From positions 1 through 64,000 of the forward strand of contig JBCCXL010000004.1 of the NCBI GenBank assembly GCA_039191605.1: DNA of 64,000 nucleotides. Reading direction: 5' to 3'. The first letter of the stretch is position 1. Each line of letters begins with the position of its first letter. This DNA comes from JBCCXL01 sp039191605 (GTDB lineage: Bacteria; Acidobacteriota; Thermoanaerobaculia; Multivoradales; JAHZIX01). The notes under the pieces were generated by a model. It searched no databases. It had not been told where the DNA came from and saw only the letters and a list, made by a program, of their open reading frames with translations. Position numbers and translations under genes: made by a program. Positions 6,718 through 15,014 of the stretch are shown piece by piece.

Positions 6718-8754
6718 TTACGAGGCCGACTCGCGCCCCTCTCCGACGGGGGCGGAAGACAGCAGCACGCGAAAGCCCTGGTCCCCGAACCCGTATCTCG
6801 GGTCCCTGAAGTCCCGGCACGCCGAACGACACCCCCGAGCCGGATCCCAGTAGCCGCCGCCGCGGACCACGCGCCAGACGCTTGGTGGCGCGGCAAGGTC
6901 TGCCGCGACGGCCGCAGCATCGAGAAGTCGAGAAGTATCTTGCCGCCGATTCTGATAGCGCTCCTCGTCCCAAGGACTCGTCGTCCATTCCCAGACGTTG
7001 CCGTGGATATCGTAGAAACCCCAATCGTTTGCCGGCTTCTCGCCGACGCGGTGAGCTCGGCGTTCGGAGTTTTCTTGAAACCAGCCAACTTGTTTCAGGT
7101 CAGTCTCGTCATCCCCGCGCCAGAAACGAGTCTTTGTTCCCGCACGGCAGGCGACTTCCAACTCCTCCTCTATCGGTAGACGAGGCTCGGTCCCTTCGAA
7201 GCCTGGCTGCCTTCCCAGCCAGCGACAGAAGGAGACCGCCTCGAACCAGGTGACATCGACACGAGGGTGGGCGCGTAGCTCGCTACTCGAAAGATGCTCC
7301 CAACGATAGAAGGCCTTATGTGGATCGAAGGCAGCGTATTGGGTGTTGGTGACCGTACCGGCTCCGAGCCAGAAGGATGCGGGTATTCGAACCCGGTGCT
7401 GAGGACCTTCATCACCATCCCGGCCTTCCTCAGCTTGCGGACTACCCACCCATGCCTCTCCCGCTGAAACCTCCACCCAAAGCTTCACCGCGCCATCGAG
7501 AGGCGTATGGAGGATCTTGAAGAGCTCCGGATCTTCTGGAGCAGGGATATGGTCGAAGAAACGCTCGAGCAGGTCACCGGCACGGGGATCTCGCGGCCAC
7601 CGGCGCTGGGTTTCCTCGACGATCCACCACAGCCAATAGAGGTCGAAGCCATTGCGGCAGCCTTCCTTCAGCTGCTCCACTAGCACCAGGCAGGAGCTAG
7701 GGTCGGCGAGCTGCTCAGGAAGGCCTTCGAAGACCTTCGCTCGCTCTTCGAGATCATCCTCCGCTAGCTTCAATGCCGCCACGATGGTCTCGGGCTTCGG
7801 GGCGACCTTCGAAGTTGGAGCTGGTGATGCATTCCTCTTCGCGGTGATCAAGTCTTCCAGCAGCTGCCCCAGGGCGGAATGATCTTCGCGCTTCTTCCCT
7901 GTGGAATCTGTGGCCTCGGAGACAGGATAGAAAAGCGCCCTCAGGTGAAAGCGACTCTCGATGGCCCTGCGATGGGAAAAAGCTGCCGGTAGTTGCTCAA
8001 CCGGCAAACCGATCAGAGCAAAATGCCGTCGATCGCTGCTATCTCGCACTCCCGACTCCGACAGCGCAAGATCAGCAAAGATGCTCAGCCAGTGGTCCTC
8101 AAAGCTGAACCCGACGACCAGCAGGCGCTCCCCCATCCAGAGCTTCTTGAGCACTTCCCTGTATCGAGTATTCGAATACGCTCGCCGGTAGCTCTCGGCA
8201 TCGAGTACGAGACTTTCCTTGGCGTCGTACTTACCGTGGGCGTAAAGAATCGGTAGCTGCTCACTCTCCGCGGGACGATAGAAGTGCCAGCGGGAAAGGT
8301 GCTCGTCTCGCCAGTCGAGTTCTTGGAGCACTAGATCAGGGCGCTCAGCCTGACAGGCCAGCCGAAGAGCCGGATCGAAGTTCGTGGTGACGAAGCGGCT
8401 GCAACCAAAGCGAGCAAGGGCGGCATGAGTCGCCGTGTAGCGGAGACCGTCAGCGCCGGTCTTGGGTCCGAAGCTCTCTTCGATTCTTGCCGAGAAGGGC
8501 CCTTCTCCGAGCGCCTGCCGAATCTGTGAAGCCGCCTCGAGGGCATCCATCGACAGCCACGCTGATTTGAAGGCCGGATCCGCCCCCGCCGCCACCGCAG
8601 CATCCGCCAGCTCCTCGATCAGCCGCGGCCACAGCGGATACAACCCCGCCGACGCCCCTGCCCCCACAAAGCCCACCGCCTCCCCCGACCGCAGCAGCTC
8701 CACCAGCTTCTCGAAAACGTCGGGATTCCCCGGAATCTCCCGCCACTCTGCCAT
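6718..8754 (-). CDS. SIR2-FGE/C-type-lectin protein lacking the NACHT module, DGR target paralogue
   Basis: The protein has 678 residues from ATG 8754, which has a strong AGGAGG ribosome-binding site. The SIR2 domain (GAGASAGLYPLW, TTNFDPAL, AHGKYDAK, GFSFEDHW) is a close paralogue of the neighbouring gene. Past residue 320 the sequence jumps from SKVAPK directly to PETIVAALKL. In the longer paralogue these two points are about 470 residues apart, so the whole NTPase region is missing. The helical linker and FGE domain then continue in register (FDLYWLWWIVEE, WVGSPQAEEGRDGDEGP, GFYDIHGNVWEW). It ends in VR3. It could be a stand-alone effector, or it could work with the NACHT-bearing paralogue; the sequence does not say which. 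It is probably the first gene of the operon, transcribed away from the divergent adenylation-enzyme gene. Confidence 0.9.
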   Translation of the reverse strand: MAEWREIPGNPDVFEKLVELLRSGEAVGFVGAGASAGLYPLWPRLIEELADAAVAAGADPAFKSAWLSMDALEAASQIRQALGEGPFSARIEESFGPKTGADGLRYTATHAALARFGCSRFVTTNFDPALRLACQAERPDLVLQELDWRDEHLSRWHFYRPAESEQLPILYAHGKYDAKESLVLDAESYRRAYSNTRYREVLKKLWMGERLLVVGFSFEDHWLSIFADLALSESGVRDSSDRRHFALIGLPVEQLPAAFSHRRAIESRFHLRALFYPVSEATDSTGKKREDHSALGQLLEDLITAKRNASPAPTSKVAPKPETIVAALKLAEDDLEERAKVFEGLPEQLADPSSCLVLVEQLKEGCRNGFDLYWLWWIVEETQRRWPRDPRAGDLLERFFDHIPAPEDPELFKILHTPLDGAVKLWVEVSAGEAWVGSPQAEEGRDGDEGPQHRVRIPASFWLGAGTVTNTQYAAFDPHKAFYRWEHLSSSELRAHPRVDVTWFEAVSFCRWLGRQPGFEGTEPRLPIEEELEVACRAGTKTRFWRGDDETDLKQVGWFQENSERRAHRVGEKPANDWGFYDIHGNVWEWTTSPWDEERYQNRRQDTSRLLDAAAVAADLAAPPSVWRVVRGGGYWDPARGCRSACRDFRDPRYGFGDQGFRVLLSSAPVGEGRESAS
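6748..6889 (-). repeat. Variable repeat VR3 in the SIR2-FGE gene
   Basis: These 142 bp align gaplessly to TR 1559-1700. Most differences are at template adenines, but about ten are not (for example in the otherwise constant GCGGAAGCC stretch and in GCGGGG to GCTTGG). Read as protein it is VVRGGGYWDPARGCRSACRD followed by FRDPRYGFGDQGFRVLLSSA. It therefore looks like an older or drifted VR compared with VR2. No long inverted-repeat arm follows it. Confidence 0.85.
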
Positions 8755-8961
8755 GCATTCCTCCTGACGCAATTCTAAGAGATTCAGTCGCTGGATCGGA
8801 CGACCGAGGGGCCTTCCATGCAAGCGGAAACCACCCTAGGGCAGCACCGGTTTCCCGACCCGGAAATCATTTGGGCCGGATGTTCGAGACATAGTAATCT
8901 CTCCCAAGAAAATTATGGAATTCGAATACAAACTCAGCCGAGGTTTGAGGGAGAGCTCATC

Positions 8962-11900
8962 ATGGGCACGCAGACTGAAATTCTGACAGCGGACCGGAAC
9001 GAGGCAGCGACGTCGGCGGAGTCTGGAGAACGAGGCGAGACCGCCTGGCACCGCATCGAGGCTCAGGCGAGGGCTCACCCCCAGCGCACGGCCTTCATCG
9101 ATGGCGAGGCCGAGATCAGCTATCGCCAGCTGACGCAGCGGGCGCGGGAGATCTCGGCGGAGCTGATCGCCCGCGGCGTGGAGCCGGGCTCGCTGGTAGG
9201 GGTGTGCATGCACCGCAGCTGGGAGCTAGCGGCGACGCTGCTGGGGGTGTTCGGGGCGGGGTGTGCCTACGTGCCTCTGGACCCGGGCTATCCGCGGCAG
9301 CGCCTGCGCTACATGCTGGAGCATTCCCGGGCGGCGGCGGCGATCGTGGATCATGACGAGGCGGCGGCGCTTTGCGAGGGGGTTTCAGAGTTGATTCGGC
9401 TGCAGGAGATTGGAGGACGGGCGGCGGACGAGCTCTCCGGCCCAGCGGCAACCGCCCCGGCAGCGAATGATCTGGCCTACGTCATCTATACCTCCGGCTC
9501 CACCGGCCAGCCCAAGGGCGTCGCCGTCGAGCATCGCAGCCTCGGGCCGCTGAGCGAGTCGCTGGGGGCGCTGATGGACGAGGAGGATCTCGCCGGAGTC
9601 TCGGCCACGGTCTCAATCTGCTTCGACGCCTCGGTGCTGGAGATCTTCGGCGTGCTCTCCCTCGGCGGCACGCTGGTGCTGGCGGAGAACGCCCTGGCGC
9701 TGCGGGAGCTGCCGGCGGTGGACCGACTGCGGGCGCTGATTCTGGTGCCCTCGGCGCTGAAGGCTCTGCTGGCGGCGGGGCCGCTGCCGGCGGGGGTGCG
9801 CACGGTGATGCTCGGCGGCGAGGTGCTGCGGCGCTCGCTGGTGGAGCAGGCCCACGCGCTGGAGCCGCGGCCGCGGCTGCTCAACGTCTACGGCCCCACC
9901 GAGGACACCTCCTACTCCACCGCGACGGAGATCTCCGCCGGCGCCGAGACGATCACCATTGGCCGCTCGGTGGCGGGGTCTCGCTCCTACATTTTGGATG
10001 AGGACTTTCAGCCAGTGCCCGACGGCACCCCGGGGGAGCTCTATCTGGCGGGGACGCAGCTGGCCCGGGGCTATCTCTACGACGAGGAGCGCACTCGGGA
10101 GCGTTTCTTCGTGCCGGCGGCGAAGGGCAACTCCCCGCAGGAGCGCCTCTACCGCACCGGCGACCAATGCCTGCGGCGGGCGGACGGTGAGATCGAGTTC
10201 CTCGGCCGCCTGGACCAGCAGGTGAAGATCCGCGGCTTCCGGGTGGAGCTGGAGGAGATCGAGAAGACCCTGGCCTCGATGGAGGGCGTCGACGGCGCGG
10301 CGGCGGCGGTGGTGGACGGTCTCGGCAGCCAGCCGATGCTGGTGGGTTATGTGGTGAGCCGGGACGGGAGCATGTCCCGCGATGCGGCCAAGGCTTTCCT
10401 GGCAGAGCGGCTGCCCCACTACATGGTGCCCCACGTGATGATGCCCCTGGAGGAGCTGCCCCTGCTGCCCAGCGGCAAGCTCGACCGCGGCAGATTGCCG
10501 ACGCCGGATCTGCAGCGGCTGCAGGGCGAGCACGCTCAGGAGGACAAAGACCAGGCGAGTGATCCGGCGGCGGTTCAGGGCGCTCGGAACAAAGACCAGG
10601 CGAGTGATCCGGCGGCGAATTCGGCGAACCAGGGAGAAGGCAACCCACGGCACGACGACCTGCTCCTCGTCGTCCAAAAGGAGATCGCCGCGCTGCTGCG
10701 CTACGACGATCCCCGGCAGATTCCCGTGGACCAAGGCTGGGCCGACCTCGGCCTGGACTCGCTGACCACGGCGGAGCTCACCGCTCGCCTGGTCGACGTC
10801 CTCGGCCTGGAGCTGCCGCTCGCCGCCGTCCTCGAGCATTCCACCCCTAGCGCGCTGGCGGCTCATCTCCACCAGCGGCTGGGCGACGCTTCCGCGCCGG
10901 CCGAAGCGGGAACCGCCCGAGGGGAGCTTCAGGAGACCCTTTCCGGCTTCCAGACCCAGATGCAGGCCTGCCACCCGCCCTTCCTGGCGGCGAAATCGGC
11001 CTGCTGGTCGTCGGACGACAAGGCGACCTTCGTGCAGAGCCTCAAGCGCCTGTTGAGCGGCCCGGGGCGGGATCCCCACAGCAAGCTGGTGCGCACCGGC
11101 AGCGCCGCCCGGGGCACGGTGGCCGACGTCTACACCAACGAAGAGCAGCAGGCCATCGTCTGGACCACCAACCTCTATCTCGGCCTCAACCGGGATCCGG
11201 AGGTCATCGCCGAGGCCCGCGTCGCCCTCGATCGCTTCGGCACCGGCATGGGCACCTCCGCCGCGGCCTCCGGCGTGACGGACCTGCACCTCGACTTCGA
11301 GCGCGGCTTCGCCGAGCTGACGGGCAAGGAATCCGCCTGCCTCTTCCCCACCGGCTACACCGCCAACCTCGGCGCCGTGGCGGGGGTGGTCGGCGAGGGG
11401 GATGTGGTGATCCTCGATCAGCTCTGCCACGCCTCCATCGTCGACGGCGCTCGGCTCTCCGGGGCGAAGATCCGCACCTTCCAGCACAACAGCCCCGAGG
11501 ATCTCGAGACCGTCCTGCGGGCGGAAGCCTCTCCCTACCGCACGCTGATGGTGGTCATCGAGGGCGTGTACAGCATGGGCGAGGGAGCGGCGCCGGTGGC
11601 GGACATCGCGCGGCGGGCGAAGAAATACGGCGCCCTGGTGCTGGTGGACGAGGCCCACTCCTTCGGCTTCTACGGCGAGCGCGGCGCCGGCATTTGCGCC
11701 GCCCAGGGAGCCACCGAGAACGTCGACTTCATCATGACCACCCTGAGCAAGGCCCTCGGCAGCCTCGGCGGCATCGTCTCCGCCAGCAAGAAGCACGTCG
11801 AGCTGCTGCGCTCCTCCGCCCGCGCCTTCATCTTCCAGGCCTCCACCAGCCCCGCCGACATCGCCGCCGCCGTCGCCTCCCTGCGCCGGCTGAGCGAGGA

Positions 11901-12687
11901 CGACTCCCTGCGGGAGCGGCTGTGGGACACCACCGCCTACATGCGGCGGCGCTTCACCGAGGCCGGCTACGACCTCGGCATGGGGGACGGCCCCATCGTC
12001 ACTCCACACTTCTCGGACAAAGAGCAGCTCTTCGAGATCGTCAACCGCCTCTTCCGCCGCGGCGTCCACACCTCCGCGGTGACCTACCCCATCGTCGAGA
12101 ACGGACGGGGGCGACTGCGGTTCATCTGCTCCGCGGCCCATACCCGGGAGGACGTAGACCACACCCTCCAGGCGCTGATCGAGTCGGAGCAGGAAGCCAA
12201 GGCGGTCACCGAAGCCGCTCGCGCGCAGGCGCCGGAGGTGGTCTCCGGCCCCAGCGATGTGGAGATCTGGGCTCGGTCCTTCGCTGCCTCCCTCCAAGAG
12301 GCACCGGCGGAGGACTCCCTGGTCACTCCCAGTCTCCTGCTGAAAGTTCAGGGCCCCGCGGCCGATGGGCTGACTCAAATCCTCGTCGGAGAACAGGAGG
12401 TCCGGGCCGGAACCGGCGTCGCCGACGATGCTACCGAGAGTCACTCCACCCTCCCCTCCGTCTCCCTCCACCTCACCGACCCGCGCGCCGCCATCGCCCT
12501 GTGCTCCGGCGACGCCCTCGGAGTTCTCGACTGCATCCTCCACGGCGGCTGTCAGCTCAGCGGGCAGATCGAGCCCTTCCAGTGGTTCTTCGCCCGACTA
12601 GTAGAATGGGAGACTCCCCATCCGCCACGCAAGATGCCCTTCGAAAGGCCCCTGCTGCGGCTCCGGCTTAACGAAGCTCCGTTTTAA
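8962..12687 (+). CDS. Adenylation-carrier protein-alpha-oxoamine synthase fusion enzyme
   Basis: The protein has 1241 residues from ATG 8962 (GGGAGAG ribosome-binding site); an upstream in-frame ATG at 8818 is less likely. The adenylation domain (about 20-520) has YVIYTSGSTGQPKGV, NVYGPTEDT, YRTGDQ and LPSGKLDRGRL. A carrier domain follows near 560-640, with DLGLDSLTT as the phosphopantetheine site. A PLP-dependent alpha-oxoamine synthase (KBL/AONS type, about 720-1100) has VDEAHSFGFYG and the Schiff-base lysine in TTLSKALGSLGG. The last 130 residues are unassigned. Family logic: the A domain loads an acyl or aminoacyl unit on the carrier, and the PLP domain condenses it with an amino acid with loss of CO2 to give an alpha-aminoketone. 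No further biosynthetic genes lie next to it. Substrates are unknown. Confidence 0.88.
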   Translation: MGTQTEILTADRNEAATSAESGERGETAWHRIEAQARAHPQRTAFIDGEAEISYRQLTQRAREISAELIARGVEPGSLVGVCMHRSWELAATLLGVFGAGCAYVPLDPGYPRQRLRYMLEHSRAAAAIVDHDEAAALCEGVSELIRLQEIGGRAADELSGPAATAPAANDLAYVIYTSGSTGQPKGVAVEHRSLGPLSESLGALMDEEDLAGVSATVSICFDASVLEIFGVLSLGGTLVLAENALALRELPAVDRLRALILVPSALKALLAAGPLPAGVRTVMLGGEVLRRSLVEQAHALEPRPRLLNVYGPTEDTSYSTATEISAGAETITIGRSVAGSRSYILDEDFQPVPDGTPGELYLAGTQLARGYLYDEERTRERFFVPAAKGNSPQERLYRTGDQCLRRADGEIEFLGRLDQQVKIRGFRVELEEIEKTLASMEGVDGAAAAVVDGLGSQPMLVGYVVSRDGSMSRDAAKAFLAERLPHYMVPHVMMPLEELPLLPSGKLDRGRLPTPDLQRLQGEHAQEDKDQASDPAAVQGARNKDQASDPAANSANQGEGNPRHDDLLLVVQKEIAALLRYDDPRQIPVDQGWADLGLDSLTTAELTARLVDVLGLELPLAAVLEHSTPSALAAHLHQRLGDASAPAEAGTARGELQETLSGFQTQMQACHPPFLAAKSACWSSDDKATFVQSLKRLLSGPGRDPHSKLVRTGSAARGTVADVYTNEEQQAIVWTTNLYLGLNRDPEVIAEARVALDRFGTGMGTSAAASGVTDLHLDFERGFAELTGKESACLFPTGYTANLGAVAGVVGEGDVVILDQLCHASIVDGARLSGAKIRTFQHNSPEDLETVLRAEASPYRTLMVVIEGVYSMGEGAAPVADIARRAKKYGALVLVDEAHSFGFYGERGAGICAAQGATENVDFIMTTLSKALGSLGGIVSASKKHVELLRSSARAFIFQASTSPADIAAAVASLRRLSEDDSLRERLWDTTAYMRRRFTEAGYDLGMGDGPIVTPHFSDKEQLFEIVNRLFRRGVHTSAVTYPIVENGRGRLRFICSAAHTREDVDHTLQALIESEQEAKAVTEAARAQAPEVVSGPSDVEIWARSFAASLQEAPAEDSLVTPSLLLKVQGPAADGLTQILVGEQEVRAGTGVADDATESHSTLPSVSLHLTDPRAAIALCSGDALGVLDCILHGGCQLSGQIEPFQWFFARLVEWETPHPPRKMPFERPLLRLRLNEAPF
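10544..10617 (+). repeat. Direct duplication in the A-to-carrier linker
   Basis: A 29-bp sequence at 10544-10572 is repeated exactly at 10589-10617, 45 bp downstream. It encodes KDQASDPAA twice in the flexible linker between the adenylation and carrier domains. The length is in frame, so the protein stays intact. Confidence 0.85.
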
Positions 12688-12747
12688 GAAGCCCCGGCCT
12701 AAGCCCGAATCGAGGATCGCTAAGAATTCCCCAAGAGGAAGAACACC

Positions 12748-13107
12748 ATGACCAGCCCCCAAGACCCCACCACCGCCCTCCGCGAGGCCGCCGCCGCTTA
12801 CCCCGACATCATTGCGGGCACCTCCTGCAACCAGACCTCCTACAAGGCCGGCGGCAAGAAGGCCTACTTCTACATCGGCCCCGGCGCCAAGGGCATCGGC
12901 TACAAGGCCATGTTCAAGCTCGACGACTCCCTGCAGGAGGCCATCGACCTCGCCGAGATCCAGCCCAAGCGCTTTGAAGTCGGGCGCAACAATTGGATCA
13001 CGGTGCGCTTTACCGACGAAGAGCCGCTGACGGAGGAGATTTGGAAGCGCTGGCTGGAGGAGTCTTATGGCGGGGCGACGAAGGGGAAGGGTGGGAAGAA
13101 GGGTTAG
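12748..13107 (+). CDS. Small YjbR/DUF1801-like protein, function unknown
   Basis: The protein has 119 residues with a GAGGAAGAAC ribosome-binding site 60 bp after the oxoamine-synthase fusion gene. The sequence has ALREAAAAYPDIIAGTSCNQ, KAYFYIGPGAKGIGYKAMFK and KRFEVGRNNWITVRFTDEEP. This is the compact pattern of small MmcQ/YjbR-type proteins, where an early catalytic-looking cysteine region is followed by a KxxFxxG beta strand and a final W-containing helix. It ends in a lysine/glycine tail (GKGGKKG). No signal peptide or membrane segment. The family has no firmly established biochemical role, and the family call itself is moderate. It may be co-transcribed with the preceding gene. Confidence 0.6.
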   Translation: MTSPQDPTTALREAAAAYPDIIAGTSCNQTSYKAGGKKAYFYIGPGAKGIGYKAMFKLDDSLQEAIDLAEIQPKRFEVGRNNWITVRFTDEEPLTEEIWKRWLEESYGGATKGKGGKKG

Positions 13108-13822
13108 ACCCCACCGGGGAGGCGGGATACCTAGCTCATCTCAGTAGATAGGACTCGGCCCGAAACAGCGAGTGACTAACGGAGACACCTATCAACGGAG
13201 CACATTCAAGTAGATCTAGCGCGCCTCTTCTCGAATCGCTTAGAACACTGACTCTGTAGCTGCAAAGAGAGAACGAGAGCTTCCGGCGCAGCAGAAGTCA
13301 CACGCATCAACAGGCCCAATTGCCCATGCTACCGAAAAAGTTCAGCAGCTCAGAGCAAGCAGACCACTAGGCCTAAAGAACTAATGAATCAGCCCCCTTA
13401 GACCAGATCACAACACAGAATTTAGTTCCTATCGATACATAGCGTGATTACGCTCAACAGCATCAGTCATTGGGAATGAATTCACCCAAAACTCTAGACC
13501 ATCCGTCTGAGCACCAAAATTCACTGCAGAGACATCAAATATCTGATCGACGATTCTTGCCGCAGGGTTGGCCCTAGTGGCTCGTTCGAGCTAGCGCGAA
13601 GAGACGGTTCCGCATGCGGACTAGTGCTGCAGTGGATCCATACGGGGTAAGAACTACGTTCCTTTTAGTTCTTGCCCCGATGGGAGCTAATTCCATACGT
13701 TGAGCTACGGCAACAGGCACTCCGTCCATTGCCCGATTCGACCGTTGCCGTTCCCACGGTGAGCCTCAGTTATTTATTTCGGCTCAACGACCGCTACCAC
13801 TGCATTATCGAAAGGAAATGCC
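13108..13822. other. Gene-free stretch with lower GC and one strong hairpin
   Basis: I see no convincing gene across these 715 bp. The GC content is visibly lower than in the flanks. A 13-bp stem, CGGGGTAAGAACT/AGTTCTTGCCCCG (one G-T pair), lies at 13643-13679 without a T tract, so it may be an attenuator or RNA structure upstream of the secreted-protein gene that starts at 13823. Confidence 0.5.
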
Positions 13823-14788
13823 ATGCATTACTCGGTCAGAACTACGACGCTCCTCAGGCTTTGCCTATGTTTCATCGCAGCCTTCATTGGGATCCTCAAT
13901 TCCTCTTCTCCGCTATCAGCGAGTCCATGCTGCACTGATTTCAATTCCCGAGGGCTCAGCGAATTCAGCGCATGTCCCCATGCTCCGAACATCCACATCA
14001 GAAATTCCAACAAAGGCCGCCAAGCACCTGACGATAGGTTCCTAGAACTGATCGACCGGCCTAATGCTTCGGCCGCCTGTGGACCATCCTGCACCAAAGA
14101 CTGGACAGCTGCGGGTCCCGGATGTATCGACTTCTGCTTCGATGTCCGAGTCATAGAAGACGCTTGTGACCCAACCCTGCCGGCGTGCCAAGAGAACGAT
14201 GGGTGGGTTCCTATCACCCCCTCGTTTCAGATCAGTTCTGGCCCACTACGAGCTCAATTCACTGCTTCGAAGGAAATCTCCGATGATCTAGGGCCCAACG
14301 GCGGATGGCACACATTCTGCGCTCCGGTTGCAGAGCTCGACTCAGAGGGAAACTTACCTTCGAATGAGGACGGCCAGTGGGAGATGATCGAAGGAACCTC
14401 GGACCAGTGGACAGAGCTACTAACCAATGTCGATGAAGTCATCCTGCCTGTTGATTTCATTCCAGTAGCGGGCGAGCGCCTCGGCTATGACAATCTCTGC
14501 TTCCGCAACACGGACTGCCCGAAGTCTTGCGAAGGAATCTGTTGCACAGGAGCCTGCTGCGTTGGGGAGCAATGCCTGCAGACTACGCAGGGTTATTGCG
14601 AAAAGAATGGCGGCTCCTTCCGAGGCGTGGGTAGCGAATGTACTCTCCGTTACTGCCTGACCGCTCAACACTGCTTCCCGACCACCGAGGGAGGGTGTGA
14701 GAAAGCTGGGGGACAGCTTCTTGCATCTCGCCTAGAGTGCTCGGTTCGGCAACACAACCCACAAGGTCCCCATACTGGGACGCAGTAG
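13823..14788 (+). CDS. Secreted cysteine-rich protein, function unknown
   Basis: The protein has 321 residues with an AAAGGAAA ribosome-binding site. An N-terminal signal peptide (LLRLCLCFIAAFIGILNS) is followed by a cysteine-bearing globular region. The C-terminal third is very Cys-rich, with NTDCPKSCEGICCTGACC and two repeats of the form C..TTxGxCEKxGG......EC (TTQGYCEKNGGSF and TTEGGCEKAGGQL). Similar GACCVGxxC...T...C...GG units occur in exported proteins of environmental bacteria and are probably disulphide-stabilised. GC and codon use are lower than in the neighbours, suggesting later acquisition. No enzymatic motif is recognised. Confidence 0.7.
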   Translation: MHYSVRTTTLLRLCLCFIAAFIGILNSSSPLSASPCCTDFNSRGLSEFSACPHAPNIHIRNSNKGRQAPDDRFLELIDRPNASAACGPSCTKDWTAAGPGCIDFCFDVRVIEDACDPTLPACQENDGWVPITPSFQISSGPLRAQFTASKEISDDLGPNGGWHTFCAPVAELDSEGNLPSNEDGQWEMIEGTSDQWTELLTNVDEVILPVDFIPVAGERLGYDNLCFRNTDCPKSCEGICCTGACCVGEQCLQTTQGYCEKNGGSFRGVGSECTLRYCLTAQHCFPTTEGGCEKAGGQLLASRLECSVRQHNPQGPHTGTQ

Positions 14789-14865
14789 CGACTCAGCGAG
14801 GGCTATTCCCCCAACCTCGCCTTCACAATTACGGATTACTGCATCCGTAGTCGATTCACGACACT

Positions 14866-14900
14866 GGGCACCGAGGGGCTATCGAAGCCCCTCGGTGCCC
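14866..14900 (+). terminator. Perfect 15-bp hairpin after the Cys-rich gene
   Basis: GGGCACCGAGGGGCT and AGCCCCTCGGTGCCC flank a 5-base loop, 78 bp past the stop. The stem is very stable but no run of T follows on either strand. It may be a bidirectional structural terminator or an RNA stabiliser. Confidence 0.5.
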
Positions 14901-15014
14901 CTCAGTGACGAGTAGGACCTCGGCACCTGCCTCGCAGTTCTCCATCCTGTGCACCTCCGAAACATAGAAACCGGGCTATACTTCTGCCTCCCCCCGGAAT
15001 TCAGGAGAACCACC

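Noticed and set aside
3205..8754. FGE-sulfatase domains as real formylglycine-generating (sulfatase-activating) enzymes
   Set aside because: They sit at the C-termini of SIR2 proteins and end in DGR variable repeats. In this context the fold serves as a C-type-lectin binding scaffold, and no sulfatase genes are nearby.
9613..12543. A 976-residue open frame on the minus strand opposite the adenylation-oxoamine synthase gene
   Set aside because: It mirrors the high-GC codon pattern of the real plus-strand gene, contains low-complexity Gly/Arg/His runs, and has no family motif. The plus frame has all enzyme signatures.
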